64,000 nt of DNA from Streptomyces yatensis (GCF_018069625.1 NZ_CP072941.1:6014001-6078000); one strand, 5' to 3'. Positions 51,916 to 61,681 are shown, numbered from the stretch's first letter. Translations and numbers: made by a program. Notes: a model not told the origin generated them from the letters alone.

Positions 51916-52881
51916 ATGAGTACGGACCATGGGGTGAGCGACGGGGTGAGCGGTGCCCGGATGGCGCCACCGGGGGTGCCGGTGGGCGCGGGCGGTCCGG
52001 TCGCTGCGACGGCCGCTTCGGCGGGTTCGGTCGCCTCGGCCGCTTCCGGTGCCTCGACCGCCGCCCGGCTGCAGGCGCTCTTCGAGGGCCACCGGCTGAC
52101 CCCGACCCAGCGGCGGATCGCCCACTGCATGGTGCGGCGGGCCGCGGACGCGCCGTTCCTCTCCAGCGTCGAGCTGGCCGAACTCGCGGGCGTCAGCCAG
52201 CCGTCCGTGACCCGCTTCGCGGTCGCCCTCGGCTTCGACGGCTATCCGGCGCTGCGCAAGCATCTGCGCGATGTCGCCCCCGCCGAGCCGGAGGCGGACG
52301 AGGGGTCGTACAACGAGTACCAGCAGGCCGTGCAGTCCGAGATCGACAATCTGCGCCATCTCGCCGCGCTGCTGGCCGACCCCGCCCCCGTCGTCCGGGC
52401 CGGCCGGCTGCTCGCCGACTCCCGCCCGCTGCTGGTCCTCGGGCTGCGCGCCGCCTCCGCGCAGGCGCGCGGCTTCAGCTACTTCGCGGGCAAGGTCCAT
52501 CCGGACGTGCGGCTGCTCGACGAGGGCGGCACGATGCTCGCCGACCGCGTCGACGCGGCGAAGCGCGCGGGCGCCACGGCGCTGCTGTGCTTCGCGCTGC
52601 CGCGGCATCCGCGGGAGGTCGTGGAGGGGCTGGAGTACGCCCAGGAGGCGGGGCTGACCGTGGTCGCCGTCGCCGACAGCGCCTTCGCCCCGATCGCCCG
52701 CCACAGCGATCTGCTGCTGCCCGCGGCGGTCGGCACGGGCCTGGCCTTCGACACCGCGTGTGCGCCGATGCTGCTGGGGCGGGTGCTGCTGGAGGCGATG
52801 TGCGACGCGCTGCCGGATGCGCAGGCGCGGCTGGAGGAGTTCGACGCGAAGGCGGCGGAGCGGGGACTGTTCGTGGAGTGA
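51916..52881 (+). CDS. RpiR/MurR family transcriptional regulator
   Basis: A 321-residue regulator: Ala/Gly-rich leader (1-48), an N-terminal RpiR helix-turn-helix (about 50-125, LAELAGVSQPSVTRFAVALG) and a C-terminal SIS domain (about 155-290) that binds a small ligand. RpiR proteins usually sense phosphosugars, but several control amine and histidine use. It starts 31 bp after the MIO-free lyase with AGGAGG before ATG 51916, so it is probably co-transcribed and likely controls the lyase and importer. Confidence 0.9.
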   Translation: MSTDHGVSDGVSGARMAPPGVPVGAGGPVAATAASAGSVASAASGASTAARLQALFEGHRLTPTQRRIAHCMVRRAADAPFLSSVELAELAGVSQPSVTRFAVALGFDGYPALRKHLRDVAPAEPEADEGSYNEYQQAVQSEIDNLRHLAALLADPAPVVRAGRLLADSRPLLVLGLRAASAQARGFSYFAGKVHPDVRLLDEGGTMLADRVDAAKRAGATALLCFALPRHPREVVEGLEYAQEAGLTVVAVADSAFAPIARHSDLLLPAAVGTGLAFDTACAPMLLGRVLLEAMCDALPDAQARLEEFDAKAAERGLFVE

Positions 52882-53085
52882 GCGGCCGAGCCGCGGCTGA
52901 AGCGGGGTTGAGGGCTCTCGGGGTCCTGACGGCTCTCGGGGCCTGTGGGCTCTTGGGCTGCTCGGGTTTTCCGGCCCGCTCTGTGTCCCGATCCCGTCCC
53001 TCTCACCCAATTCTCAGGCATCCTGGCTAGATTCCTCGATTCGACAGGGATTCATCAGGGATTCGCCAGGGTGAGGAGGTCGGTC

Positions 53086-53673
53086 GTGGGGCGCGGGGCG
53101 TATGCGCTGGCACGGGCGGCGGTTGTCGTGAGGGCCCCTGCGGGGTGGCTGTGGTGGCCCGGTGTGCTGGCCGCGGGGATCGGAGCGCTGGTGCCGGGGC
53201 TGACCGGGCGCCGGATCGGAGTGCTCGCCGGGGCGGCGCTCTTCCTGATCGCCGCGGTCGTGGTGTTCGTGATGCGCAGGAAGCGGTATCTGGAGCTGGC
53301 GCGCGGTGCCTCGCGTGCCGGCAAGTCGGTCTTCCTCCAGGACCGCGCGGTGACCGTAAGGACGCGCCGACGCGCCCTGCGGTGGTGGCTGCTGCTGGCC
53401 TTCCTCGCCGCGATCGGCTCGTCCTTCGCCGTTCCGGCGGCGGGCGGGATGCTGCTGGCGGGGCTCGGCGCCGGGCTGTGGGCCAAGGCGCTGTGGCTGG
53501 GCCGCTGGGAGCGCGCGAACGAGGTGCTGCTGTGGGTCCGCACCGAGCGGGTCTCCGGCGGGCGCCCCGCGGGCAAGGCGGTGGACGCCTACCAGACGAC
53601 GGGCATCGTGGCCGGCGACGCGGGGCCGGGCGGCGCGAGGCGCTCCCGCGCGATGGCGGCGGCCGGGCGCTGA
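53086..53673 (+). CDS. Four-helix membrane protein, hypothetical
   Basis: A 195-residue protein with four membrane helices (about 20-40, 45-66, 104-122 and 125-145) and Arg-rich loops (RTRRRALRWW). No family was recognised. GTG 53086 is preceded by AGGAGG at six bases, which decides the start; the longer open frame from 52945 is not supported. The C-terminal tail is cytoplasmic and disordered. Confidence 0.7.
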   Translation: MGRGAYALARAAVVVRAPAGWLWWPGVLAAGIGALVPGLTGRRIGVLAGAALFLIAAVVVFVMRRKRYLELARGASRAGKSVFLQDRAVTVRTRRRALRWWLLLAFLAAIGSSFAVPAAGGMLLAGLGAGLWAKALWLGRWERANEVLLWVRTERVSGGRPAGKAVDAYQTTGIVAGDAGPGGARRSRAMAAAGR

Positions 53674-54209
53674 GAAGTGCCCGGCGTCGAGGGTCGCCTC
53701 TGAGGGGGTCTGAGGGGGTCTGAGGGGGTTGCCCCGGCGGGGTTGCGCGGCGTGGGTCGGTGCGGCGCCGTCTCGCGCCTTCGGCGCCTTGAGCATGGGG
53801 GCGGGGGTGCCCTGGCCGGGGTCCGTCGCCGACGGCCCGCCCGTGGGGGCGGGCCCGGTCGCGGCGCCCCTCCGGCCCGGGCTTCGCGCCGCTCCGGACT
53901 GCCGGGGGGTTGGGTACCCCTCTCGAAAATGTTTGACAAATTAGTTGCGCCAGATCAAGCGTTTTCCTGAAGGGGGTACCCCCGCCCCCGGTGGAGGGGG
54001 CCGGGCCACGCGGGGCCCGCAGTCCGGCAACGGCCTCGGCTCCGGGTCACAGAGGCCGCCACCGGGCTTCGCCCCCACCTGGCCGGTGGTCGGCGACGTG
54101 GCCCGCGCCCGCCCCCACCTGGCCCGATGCTCAATCAACGCCAGCCCAGACGAAAGCGCCACCTGTACGGTTCGGACTTCGGAGCCCCACAGCCTGGGCG
54201 CCCCGCGCC
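53674..54209. repeat. Noncoding repeat block (block B)
   Basis: 536 bp without a supported gene. It begins with three TCTGAGGGGG units at about 53699-53730. Then CTCGCGCCTTCGGCGC and TTGAGCA (53772-53795), the reverse complement of the motif found twice in block A. Then the 48-bp box on the minus strand at 53912-53959, 41 of 48 bases identical to block A, bounded by GGGTACCC at 53912 and another at 53974. Beyond it, GC-rich sequence with ACAGAGGCCGCCACCGGG. The order of box, spacer and motif is the same as in block A when read on the minus strand. Confidence 0.75.
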
Positions 54210-55574
54210 CTACCGCAACCGGCTCAGGCCCAGCGCATGCTTCGCACCGCTCTCGGTCACGATCTCGTCCACCGTCTGCGGCTCCCGTACCGTCGCGAAG
54301 CGCACATCGCCGTCGGGACTCGTCGCGTCGAAGCCGTAGATCCCGGGGCGGGGCAGGCTGTTGTACGCGAAGTGGTTGGAGAAGTAGTACGCGCCGGTGT
54401 CCAGCAGGCCGACCAGATCGCCCGCCGCCAGCTCCGGCAGGGGCCGGTCGCGGGCGACCAGGTCGCCCGCGAAACAGCAGGGACCGGCGATGTCCTGGGG
54501 CACCTGGCCGTCGGAGGAGCCCCCGGCCTTGGGGCGGCCCTCCGGGTCGTAGGCCGTGACGCGCAGGGGCCAGGCCTCGGGGGCGAAGACCGTACGGGTG
54601 GCGAGCTGGGCGCCCGCGTGGGTGACCGCGATCGGGCGGCCGCCCGCGGACTTGGCGTACTCGACCCGCGCCAGCACCAGGCCGGACTTGGCCAGGAGGG
54701 ACCGCCCGAACTCGGTGACCAGCTTGTACCGCCCGTCGAAGAGGCCCGGCACGGTGGTCCGCAGCAGCTGTGCGTACTCCCGGTAGCTGGGGGTGATCTC
54801 GTCGGAGGCGAAGTTCACCGGGAGGCCGCCGCCGATGTCGAGGGCGTCGATCTGCTGTCGGCCGACCGCCCCGTTGATCTCTTCGGCCAGTTCATAGGCG
54901 ACCCGTATGCCCGCCGCCATCAGCTCCAGCGGACAGCCCTGGGAGCCGACGTGGGCGTGCAGCCGGGTGAGCCAGGGGCGCTCGGCGAAGGCGCGGACGA
55001 CCCACTCGCGCGCCCCCGGGTCCTGGAGGGCGACGCCGAACTTGGAGGTCGCGGTGGCCGTGCTCATCGCGTCGATGCTGCCGCCGCCCACCTGCGGGTT
55101 GATCCGCAGGCCCAGGGGCGCGGGCGGGTCCGCGCTGTGCCCCACCAGCGCGCCGAGCCGGTCCAGCTCCTGTGGGTTGTCGGCGTTGACGGCGATGCCC
55201 AGGTCGAGGGCCTCGCACAGCTCCGCGGGGGTCTTGGCGGGGGAGTCCAGGACGATCCGGTCGGGGGTCACCCCCGCCGCGCGGGCCAGCGCCAGCTCGC
55301 CGGGGCTGGCCACCTCGCAGCCCAGGCCCTCGTCGGCCAGCAGCCGCAGGACCGGGACGAGCGCGGCGGCCTTGACCGCGAACGCGTGCAGCACGGGGGT
55401 GCCGGGCGTGACGACGTCCTCGAAGGCCGCGCGCAGTTCGGCCGCGGCGGCGCGGATCCCGGCCACGTCCAGCAGCCCGACGACGGGCCGATCCGGGCCC
55501 AGCAGCCCCTGCTCCACGGCGGCCCGAACGGCCCGTTCGCGCCGGGCGGCCATCGTCACCGGTTTCGAAGTCAT
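54210..55574 (-). CDS. PLP-dependent decarboxylase, DAP/ornithine decarboxylase (LysA) family
   Basis: A 454-residue fold-type III PLP enzyme. The PLP Lys is in LHAFAVKAA (about 68), the phosphate-binding Gly stretch is DIGGGLPVNF, and the C-terminal CFAGDLVARD and GAYYFSNHFAYN supply the active-site Cys-Asp pair and Tyr. Length and motifs fit diaminopimelate decarboxylase relatives, but with no lysine-pathway gene nearby it is probably a paralogue with another amino acid substrate. ATG 55574 is the likely start. It is followed by repeat block B. Confidence 0.87.
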   Translation of the reverse strand: MTSKPVTMAARRERAVRAAVEQGLLGPDRPVVGLLDVAGIRAAAAELRAAFEDVVTPGTPVLHAFAVKAAALVPVLRLLADEGLGCEVASPGELALARAAGVTPDRIVLDSPAKTPAELCEALDLGIAVNADNPQELDRLGALVGHSADPPAPLGLRINPQVGGGSIDAMSTATATSKFGVALQDPGAREWVVRAFAERPWLTRLHAHVGSQGCPLELMAAGIRVAYELAEEINGAVGRQQIDALDIGGGLPVNFASDEITPSYREYAQLLRTTVPGLFDGRYKLVTEFGRSLLAKSGLVLARVEYAKSAGGRPIAVTHAGAQLATRTVFAPEAWPLRVTAYDPEGRPKAGGSSDGQVPQDIAGPCCFAGDLVARDRPLPELAAGDLVGLLDTGAYYFSNHFAYNSLPRPGIYGFDATSPDGDVRFATVREPQTVDEIVTESGAKHALGLSRLR

Positions 55575-55993
55575 GGCCTCAGCCAACCATCCGGGGACGG
55601 CTGCGGACCAACTGCCCCGGGGCCGTTCCCGGGGCCGTTCCCAGAGCCGTTCCGGGGGTCTTGCCCGGCGTCGGCCGCGAGCCCCGACAGCAGCGCCAGG
55701 CGCCCAGCCGATTCGTGCTCTCCGCCATACCTCCACGCTAGGCGCCCGGCGCGGTCTGAGCCTGCCCTGGTGGCTCCGAGGATGCGTGGGGCCCGGCTGG
55801 GGGCGATGGGCGAGGTGACGCTGGGGGCATGAACCATGACGAAACGCGCATCACGTCGGAGCGGCTCATGGCCTCGGACCGACCGCGCTCGGCCACCCGC
55901 ACCAGCCCCGCCCCGAGGGTTCCCCGGCAGGCACCCCGCCCGAGGGCTCCACCCCGGCACACCGGGCTACAGCTCCAGCACACCGTCCGAGGG

Positions 55994-57010
55994 CTACAGC
56001 TCCACCAGCACCGCCCCGAGGTGACGGCCCGCCACCAACTCGCACAGCGCGCGCGGCGCTTGGCCGATCCCCGTCAGCCGGGTGTACGGATAGCTGAGGG
56101 TGCCCTCGCGCAGCGCCCGGCCGAACTCGCGCGTGTACGCGGGCATGGCGTCCTGGTGGTCCATCGCGCTGATGCCGCGCAGGGTGATGCCCCGGGCGAT
56201 GAGCGCCAGGGTGCTGATCCCGGTCGGGGCCGACGCGTCGTCGGACAGCTGCGCGGCCAGCGCGCCGACCAGGGCGAAACGGGCGTTGCGGCGGGCCACC
56301 GCCAGGGCGGCCCGCAGCTGTTCGCCGCCGACGGTGTCGAGGAGGACGTCGATGCCGTCGGGGGCGGCCGCGCGCAGTTGCTCCTCGATCGGTCCGGCGC
56401 CGCGGAGGACGACCGCGTCGTAGCCCAGCTCCCGCGTCAGCCGGTCGGCCTTGTCGTGGGAGCCGGTGGAGCCGACGACCCGTTCGGCGCCGTGCAGCCG
56501 GGCGAACTGCCCGGCCAGGGAGCCCACGCCGCCCGCCGCGCCGGTGACGAACACCGTGTCGCCGCGCCGTACCCCGGCCCCGCGCACCACCCCCAGCCAG
56601 GCGGCGAACCCCTGCGACAGATGGGCGGCGGGGTCCGGCAGCGCCTCGGGGTCGATGGACGCCGCCTGCGCGGCGTCGAGCAGCGCGTATTCGCGCCAGC
56701 CCGCGCGGTGGCGGACGAGGGTCCCGGGGGCGAGCTCCGTGCCCGGCGCGCGGAGAACCTCGCCGAGGGCAGGGCCCCGCATCACCTCGCCGGTCTTGTG
56801 CGGCGGCCGGGGAAGGCCGAGGGTGTCGGGGTCGGCGAGGGTGAGCGGGCGCATCACGGCGGAGACGCTCATCAGCCGGTTGCGCACCAGCACCTGACCG
56901 GGGCCGGGGCTGGGGACGGGAGCGGTGACGACCTCGAAGTGAGCGGGGGTGAGTGCCCCTTCGGGCAGGGCCGCCAGACGGACCTCGCGGTGGGTCGCGG
57001 GAAGGGACAC
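55994..57010 (-). CDS. MDR family NADPH-dependent oxidoreductase
   Basis: A 338-residue medium-chain reductase of the quinone oxidoreductase/prostaglandin reductase type: an N-terminal GroES-like domain, then a Rossmann domain with [20 protein letters not shown] (about 150-170). No zinc ligands are visible, so it is a reductase rather than an alcohol dehydrogenase. The substrate is unknown, probably an enone or quinone. The start is GTG 57010, seven bases after GAGGAG. It is divergent from hutU across 200 bp. The 420 bp between its stop and the decarboxylase start show no gene. Confidence 0.87.
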   Translation of the reverse strand: MSLPATHREVRLAALPEGALTPAHFEVVTAPVPSPGPGQVLVRNRLMSVSAVMRPLTLADPDTLGLPRPPHKTGEVMRGPALGEVLRAPGTELAPGTLVRHRAGWREYALLDAAQAASIDPEALPDPAAHLSQGFAAWLGVVRGAGVRRGDTVFVTGAAGGVGSLAGQFARLHGAERVVGSTGSHDKADRLTRELGYDAVVLRGAGPIEEQLRAAAPDGIDVLLDTVGGEQLRAALAVARRNARFALVGALAAQLSDDASAPTGISTLALIARGITLRGISAMDHQDAMPAYTREFGRALREGTLSYPYTRLTGIGQAPRALCELVAGRHLGAVLVEL

Positions 57011-57139
57011 GCAGGGCTCCTCGGCGGGCGGAGCGGACACCTTCCGGTGACGCTACCCCGGGGGGCCGGACCGTGCCGTTCGCGTCGCCCGCGAGCCCGC
57101 GCCGCTGAACCACCCGGGTGTATGCGCAGCTCCGCGGTA

Positions 57140-57176
57140 TTGACTAGTCATATTCATCGGCATCAAGATGTGAATA
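57140..57176 (+). promoter_or_regulatory. hutU promoter and operator (ATTCA-N14-TGAAT)
   Basis: TTGACT at 57140-57145 and CAAGAT at 57164-57169 are 18 bp apart. ATTCA (57152-57156) and TGAAT (57171-57175) bracket the -10 box with a 14-bp centre, the same arrangement as at hutH, extended by one base on each side (TATTCA, TGAATA). A perfect palindrome TGACTAGTCA overlaps the -35 (57141-57150). Likely a repressor site. Confidence 0.5.
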
Positions 57177-57211
57177 ACTCGATCCAATCGATGGCAGGGA
57201 GGCTTGGCCCC

Positions 57212-58870
57212 ATGACAGGACCGCGACCCGTACGGGCGCCGCGTGGTGCAGAGCTCAGCGCTCGGGGGTGGCAGCAGGAAGCCGCCCTGCGGATGCTGCA
57301 GAACAACCTCGATCCGGAGGTCGCCGAGCACCCCGACAAGCTCGTCGTCTACGGCGGCACCGGTAAGGCGGCCCGCGACTGGCGCTCGTTCGACGCCATG
57401 GTCCGCACCCTGCGCACGCTCAAGCAGGACGAGACGATGCTGGTCCAGTCGGGCCGCCCGGTGGGCGTCATGCAGACGCACGAATGGGCGCCGCGGGTGC
57501 TGATCGCCAACTCCAACCTGGTCGGCGACTGGGCCAACTGGGAGGAGTTCCGCCGCCTGGAGGCGCTGGGCCTGACCATGTACGGCCAGATGACCGCGGG
57601 CTCCTGGATCTACATCGGCACCCAGGGCATCCTCCAGGGCACCTACGAGACCTTCGCGGCCGTGGCGGCCAAGAAGTTTCACGGCACCCTGGCCGGGACG
57701 ATCACCCTCACCGCGGGCCTCGGCGGCATGGGCGGCGCCCAGCCGCTGGCCGTCACCATGAACGACGGCGTCGCGATCTGCATCGACTGCGACCCGCGTG
57801 CCATCGAGCGCCGTATCGAGCACCGCTACCTGGACGTCCGCGCCGACAGCCTGGACCACGCGCTGCAGCTGGCCACCGAGGCGCGCGACGCCCGGCGCCC
57901 CCTGTCGATCGGCGTGCTGGGCAACGCGGCCGAGCTGGTCCCGCAGCTCCTCGCGATGAACGCCCCGATCGACATCGTCACCGACCAGACCAGCGCCCAC
58001 GACCCGCTGTCGTATCTGCCGATCGGCGTGGACTTCGACGAGATGGCGTCGTACGCCGCCGAGAAGCCCGCCGACTTCACCCAGCGGGCGCGCGAGGCGA
58101 TGGCCCGCCACGTGGAGGCCATGGTCGGCTTCATGGACGCGGGCGCCGAGGTCTTCGACTACGGCAACTCGATCCGCGGCGAGGCCCAGCTCGCGGGCTA
58201 CGACCGCGCCTTCGCCTTCCCCGGCTTCGTGCCCGCCTACATCCGGCCGCTGTTCTGCGAGGGCAAGGGCCCCTTCCGCTGGGCCGCCCTGTCCGGCGAC
58301 GCGAGGGACATCGCGGCCACGGACAAGGCGATGCTGGAGCTGTTCCCGGAGAACGAGTCGCTGGCCCGCTGGATCAAGATGGCGGGGGAGCGGGTCCACT
58401 TCCAGGGGCTGCCCGCGCGTATCTGCTGGCTCGGCTACGGCGAGCGCGACAAGGCGGGCGAGCGGTTCAACGAGATGGTCGCCGACGGCACGCTCGCCGC
58501 ACCGCTGGCGATCGGCCGCGACCACCTCGACTGCGGCTCGGTGGCCTCCCCGTACCGCGAGACCGAGGCCATGCTGGACGGCTCGGACGCGATCGCCGAC
58601 TGGCCGCTGCTCAACGCCATGGTCAACGTGGCCTCGGGCGCGTCCTGGGTCTCCATCCACCACGGCGGCGGCGTCGGCATGGGCCGCTCGATCCACGCGG
58701 GCCAGGTCACGGTCGCCGACGGCACGGCGCTGGCGGGCGAGAAGATCCGCCGGGTGCTGACGAACGACCCCGGCATGGGCGTGATCCGCCACGTGGACGC
58801 GGGCTACGACCGCGCGGACGAGGTGGCGGAGGAGCGGAACGTACGGATCCCGATGAGGGAGACGGAGTGA
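57212..58870 (+). CDS. hutU: Urocanate hydratase (urocanase)
   Basis: Adds water to urocanate to give 4-imidazolone-5-propionate, the second step of histidine breakdown; uses tightly bound NAD+. The 552-residue protein follows the family throughout: [37 protein letters not shown], the NAD region [16 protein letters not shown], the active-site Cys in [12 protein letters not shown] and [18 protein letters not shown] near the end. ATG 57212 is nine bases after GGGAGG. It is the first gene of the hutU - amidohydrolase - hutF - hutI operon. Confidence 0.97.
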   Translation: MTGPRPVRAPRGAELSARGWQQEAALRMLQNNLDPEVAEHPDKLVVYGGTGKAARDWRSFDAMVRTLRTLKQDETMLVQSGRPVGVMQTHEWAPRVLIANSNLVGDWANWEEFRRLEALGLTMYGQMTAGSWIYIGTQGILQGTYETFAAVAAKKFHGTLAGTITLTAGLGGMGGAQPLAVTMNDGVAICIDCDPRAIERRIEHRYLDVRADSLDHALQLATEARDARRPLSIGVLGNAAELVPQLLAMNAPIDIVTDQTSAHDPLSYLPIGVDFDEMASYAAEKPADFTQRAREAMARHVEAMVGFMDAGAEVFDYGNSIRGEAQLAGYDRAFAFPGFVPAYIRPLFCEGKGPFRWAALSGDARDIAATDKAMLELFPENESLARWIKMAGERVHFQGLPARICWLGYGERDKAGERFNEMVADGTLAAPLAIGRDHLDCGSVASPYRETEAMLDGSDAIADWPLLNAMVNVASGASWVSIHHGGGVGMGRSIHAGQVTVADGTALAGEKIRRVLTNDPGMGVIRHVDAGYDRADEVAEERNVRIPMRETE

Positions 58871-58890
58871 CTGTTGTGGGCAATCGTCCC

Positions 58891-58950
58891 GCGGAGGGGG
58901 TACCTCCCAGCGGTAGCTGGGGGAGGGACGGGTGGGCACAACCCACCCAC
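58891..58950. repeat. Streptomyces interspersed repeat in the hut operon
   Basis: GCGGAGGGGGTACCTCCCAG followed by CGGTAGCTGGGGGAGGG and then GGGTGGGCACAACCCACCC. It forms a stem (CCTCCCAGC at 58903-58911 with GCTGGGGGAGG from 58916) and a second small hairpin. I know near-identical sequences from many Streptomyces gene junctions. It separates hutU from the next gene and may tune expression or RNA stability. Confidence 0.7.
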
Positions 58951-58989
58951 CGGCCCGTACTCGCACATGAAACGGAGGCTGAGACGGGC

Positions 58990-60240
58990 GTGGGCGCACC
59001 CAACACGACCGGCGCGTCGTTCCACGAGATGTGGCGCGACCTGGCCCCCATCGGTCGCAACACAACAACAAACGGCTACCGCCGCTACGCCTGGACGGAA
59101 GCCGACGCCGACTGCAGAACGTGGTTCAAAGAGCAAGCCCAGAACCGCGGCCTCACCTACGAAGTGGACCGCAACGGCAACCAATGGGCCTGGCTCGGCG
59201 ACCCCACCGCCGGAAACGCCGTGGTCACCGGCTCCCACCTCGACTCCGTCCCGGACGGCGGCGCCTTCGACGGCCCGCTGGGCGTCGTCTCCTCCTTCGC
59301 CGCCCTCGACGAGCTGCGAGCACGGGGCGCGCACCCCGCCAAACCGCTCGCCATCGTCAACTTCGGCGACGAGGAGGGCGCCCGCTTCGGTCTGGCCTGC
59401 GTGGGCTCCCGGCTGACCGCCGGGCAGCTCACCCTGGACCAGGCGCACCAGCTGCGCGACGGGGACGGGCTGAGCCTCCCCCAGGCGATGGAGCGCGCCG
59501 GATACGATCCGGACGCCATCGGGCCCGACCCGGAGCGGCTGGCCCGCATCGGCGCGTTCGTCGAGCTGCATATCGAGCAGGGGCGTGCCCTGGCGGCGCG
59601 GTCCGACAGCGGCTCCGCCGCCAGCAACGACGCCGTGGGCGTCGCGTCCGCGATCTGGCCGCACGGCCGCTGGCGGTTCGACTTCCACGGCGAGGCCAAC
59701 CACGCCGGGACGACCCGGATCGAGGACCGCCGCGATCCGATGCTCACCTACGCCAACACCGTCCTCGCGGCCCGTAAGAAGGCCAGGATCGCCGGGGCGC
59801 TGGCGACGTTCGGCAAGGTCAGCGTCGAGCCGAACGGGGTCAACGCGATCGCGAGCCTGGTCCGCGGCTGGCTGGACTCGCGCGCCGCCGACGAGGAGAC
59901 CCTGGCCGCCGTGGTCGGCGAGATCGAGCGCGCCGCGCTGGAGCGCGGAGAGCGCGACGGGGTGGACGTGCGGGTCACCCGGGAGTCGTTCACCCCGGTC
60001 GTCGAGTTCGCCCACGACCTGCGGGACCGGCTGTCCGGGCTGCTGGGCGGCGTTCCGGTGCTGCCGACCGGGGCCGGGCACGACGCCGGCATTTTGTCGG
60101 CGTCCGTTCCTACGGCCATGCTGTTTGTAAGGAACCCCACCGGCGTCTCGCATTCACCCGCGGAGACGGCGGGCGAGGACGATTGCCTCGCCGGTGTGGC
60201 CGCGCTTGCGGAGGTACTGGAGGGCCTGGCGTGTCACTGA
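58990..60240 (+). CDS. M20 family amidohydrolase (allantoate/N-carbamoyl amino acid type), possible HutG substitute
   Basis: A 416-residue di-metal amidohydrolase of the AllC/hydantoinase-carbamoylase type. Metal motifs are GSHLDSVPDGGAFDG, NFGDEEGARFG and ELHIEQG, plus the dimer-domain HGEANHAGTT and GAGHDAG. Annotated relatives cleave allantoate or N-carbamoyl amino acids. Here it lies between hutU and hutF, and no N-formylglutamate amidohydrolase (HutG) is seen, so removal of the formyl group from N-formyl-glutamate is a reasonable role. The start GTG 58990 has GGAGG 11 bases upstream; GTG 58867 overlapping the hutU stop would run through a repeat and is less likely. It overlaps hutF by 10 bp. 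Confidence 0.85.
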   Translation: MGAPNTTGASFHEMWRDLAPIGRNTTTNGYRRYAWTEADADCRTWFKEQAQNRGLTYEVDRNGNQWAWLGDPTAGNAVVTGSHLDSVPDGGAFDGPLGVVSSFAALDELRARGAHPAKPLAIVNFGDEEGARFGLACVGSRLTAGQLTLDQAHQLRDGDGLSLPQAMERAGYDPDAIGPDPERLARIGAFVELHIEQGRALAARSDSGSAASNDAVGVASAIWPHGRWRFDFHGEANHAGTTRIEDRRDPMLTYANTVLAARKKARIAGALATFGKVSVEPNGVNAIASLVRGWLDSRAADEETLAAVVGEIERAALERGERDGVDVRVTRESFTPVVEFAHDLRDRLSGLLGGVPVLPTGAGHDAGILSASVPTAMLFVRNPTGVSHSPAETAGEDDCLAGVAALAEVLEGLACH

Positions 60241-61637
60241 CGGCGCAGACGTACTGGGCGGAGCACGCCTGGGTGGACGGAAGCGTGCGGTCGGACGTGG
60301 TGATCGTGGCCGCGGCCAACGGACGGATCGCGGCGGTGGTGCCCGGCAGCCCACGGCCGCCCGCCGGGTCCGTCACGCTCCGCGGTCTGACCATCCCCGG
60401 TCTGGCCAACGCCCACAGCCACGCCTTCCACCGGGCCCTGCGCGGTGTCGTACAGGCGGAGAGCGAGGCGGGGGCCGAGGCGGGGAACAGGGCGGGGAAC
60501 AAGGCGGCGGGCGCGCCGGACTCCTTCTGGACCTGGCGCGAGGTGATGTACGGGGTCGCCGACCGGCTGACCCCGGACAGCTACTTCGAGCTGGCCCGCG
60601 CCGTCTACGCCGAGATGGCGATGGCCGGGATCACCTGCGTGGGGGAGTTCCACTACCTCCACCACGCGCCCGGCGGCACCCGCTACGGCAACCCCAACGC
60701 GATGGGGGAGGCCCTGATCGCGGCCGCGGCCGAGGCCGGTATCCGGATCACCCTGCTCGACACCTGCTATCTCTCCTCCGGTTTCGGGGCCGAGCCCAAC
60801 GAGCACCAGCTGCGCTTCTCCGACGGCACGGCGGACGCCTGGGCCGAGCGGGTCTCGGAGCTGAAGAGCGACGGCAACACCCGCATCGGCGCGGCGATCC
60901 ACTCGGTGCGGGCCGTCCCCGCCGATCAGCTGGCGACCGTGGCGGGGTGGGCCCAGGAGCGCACGGCGCCCCTGCACGTCCATCTCTCCGAGCAGACCGC
61001 CGAGAACGACGCCTGTGTGGAGGCGCACGGCTTCACCCCCACCCGGCTGCTGGCCGACCACGGTGTGCTGGGCCCGGAGACGACCGCCGTGCACGCCACC
61101 CATCTCACCCCCGGCGACATCCGGCTCCTGGGCCACGCCGCCACGGGTGTCTGCATGTGCCCGACCACCGAGCGTGACCTCGCCGACGGGATCGGCCCGG
61201 CCGCCGAGCTGCAGAGCGCGGGCTCACCGCTCTCGCTGGGCAGCGACAGCCATGCCGTGATCGACATCCTGGAGGAGGCCCGCGCCATGGAGCTGGACGA
61301 GCGGCTGCGCACCCGCGCCCGGGGCCACTGGACCGCGCCCCAGCTGCTGCGGGCCGCCACCGTGGACGGTCACGCGGCGCTCGGCTGGGGCGCGGAGGCC
61401 GGCCGGATCGAGGTGGGCGCGCTCGCCGACCTCACCACGGTCGCGCTGGACTCGGTGCGCACGGCGGGGCCGCCGCCCCGGCTGGGCGCCGAGACCGCCG
61501 TATTCGCGGCGACCAACGCGGACGTCCGGCACACCGTGGTCGGCGGCCGCCATGTCGTACGGGACGGCACCCATCAGCTCGTCCCACGCGTCCCGCAAGC
61601 ACTGGCCGAAGCCATCGAAGCCCTGCACGGACGGTGA
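60231..61637 (+). CDS. hutF: Formimidoylglutamate deiminase
   Basis: Converts N-formimidoyl-L-glutamate to N-formyl-L-glutamate and ammonia. The 468-residue amidohydrolase-superfamily protein has the metal motif [13 protein letters not shown], the EFHYLHH segment, HLSEQTAEN and the catalytic Asp in GSDSHAVID. An Ala/Gly/Asn-rich insertion ([16 protein letters not shown], about 80-95) comes from a short DNA repeat and is probably a surface loop. The start is GTG 60231 after GGAGGG. Its presence shows that the organism uses the HutF branch, so a formylglutamate hydrolase is needed downstream. Confidence 0.94.
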   Translation: MSLTAQTYWAEHAWVDGSVRSDVVIVAAANGRIAAVVPGSPRPPAGSVTLRGLTIPGLANAHSHAFHRALRGVVQAESEAGAEAGNRAGNKAAGAPDSFWTWREVMYGVADRLTPDSYFELARAVYAEMAMAGITCVGEFHYLHHAPGGTRYGNPNAMGEALIAAAAEAGIRITLLDTCYLSSGFGAEPNEHQLRFSDGTADAWAERVSELKSDGNTRIGAAIHSVRAVPADQLATVAGWAQERTAPLHVHLSEQTAENDACVEAHGFTPTRLLADHGVLGPETTAVHATHLTPGDIRLLGHAATGVCMCPTTERDLADGIGPAAELQSAGSPLSLGSDSHAVIDILEEARAMELDERLRTRARGHWTAPQLLRAATVDGHAALGWGAEAGRIEVGALADLTTVALDSVRTAGPPPRLGAETAVFAATNADVRHTVVGGRHVVRDGTHQLVPRVPQALAEAIEALHGR

Positions 61638-61681
61638 CCCGGCCGCCACCGCAACGGCCGACGAAGGAGAACACCCCCACG

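Noticed and set aside
55829..57211. Possible 460-residue N-terminal extension of urocanase
   Set aside because: The open frame runs antisense through the MDR gene. Family length and the GGGAGG site support a start at 57212.
58867..58989. Amidohydrolase start at GTG 58867 overlapping hutU
   Set aside because: The extra 41 residues are translated from an interspersed repeat and are not family-like; GTG 58990 with GGAGG upstream fits better.
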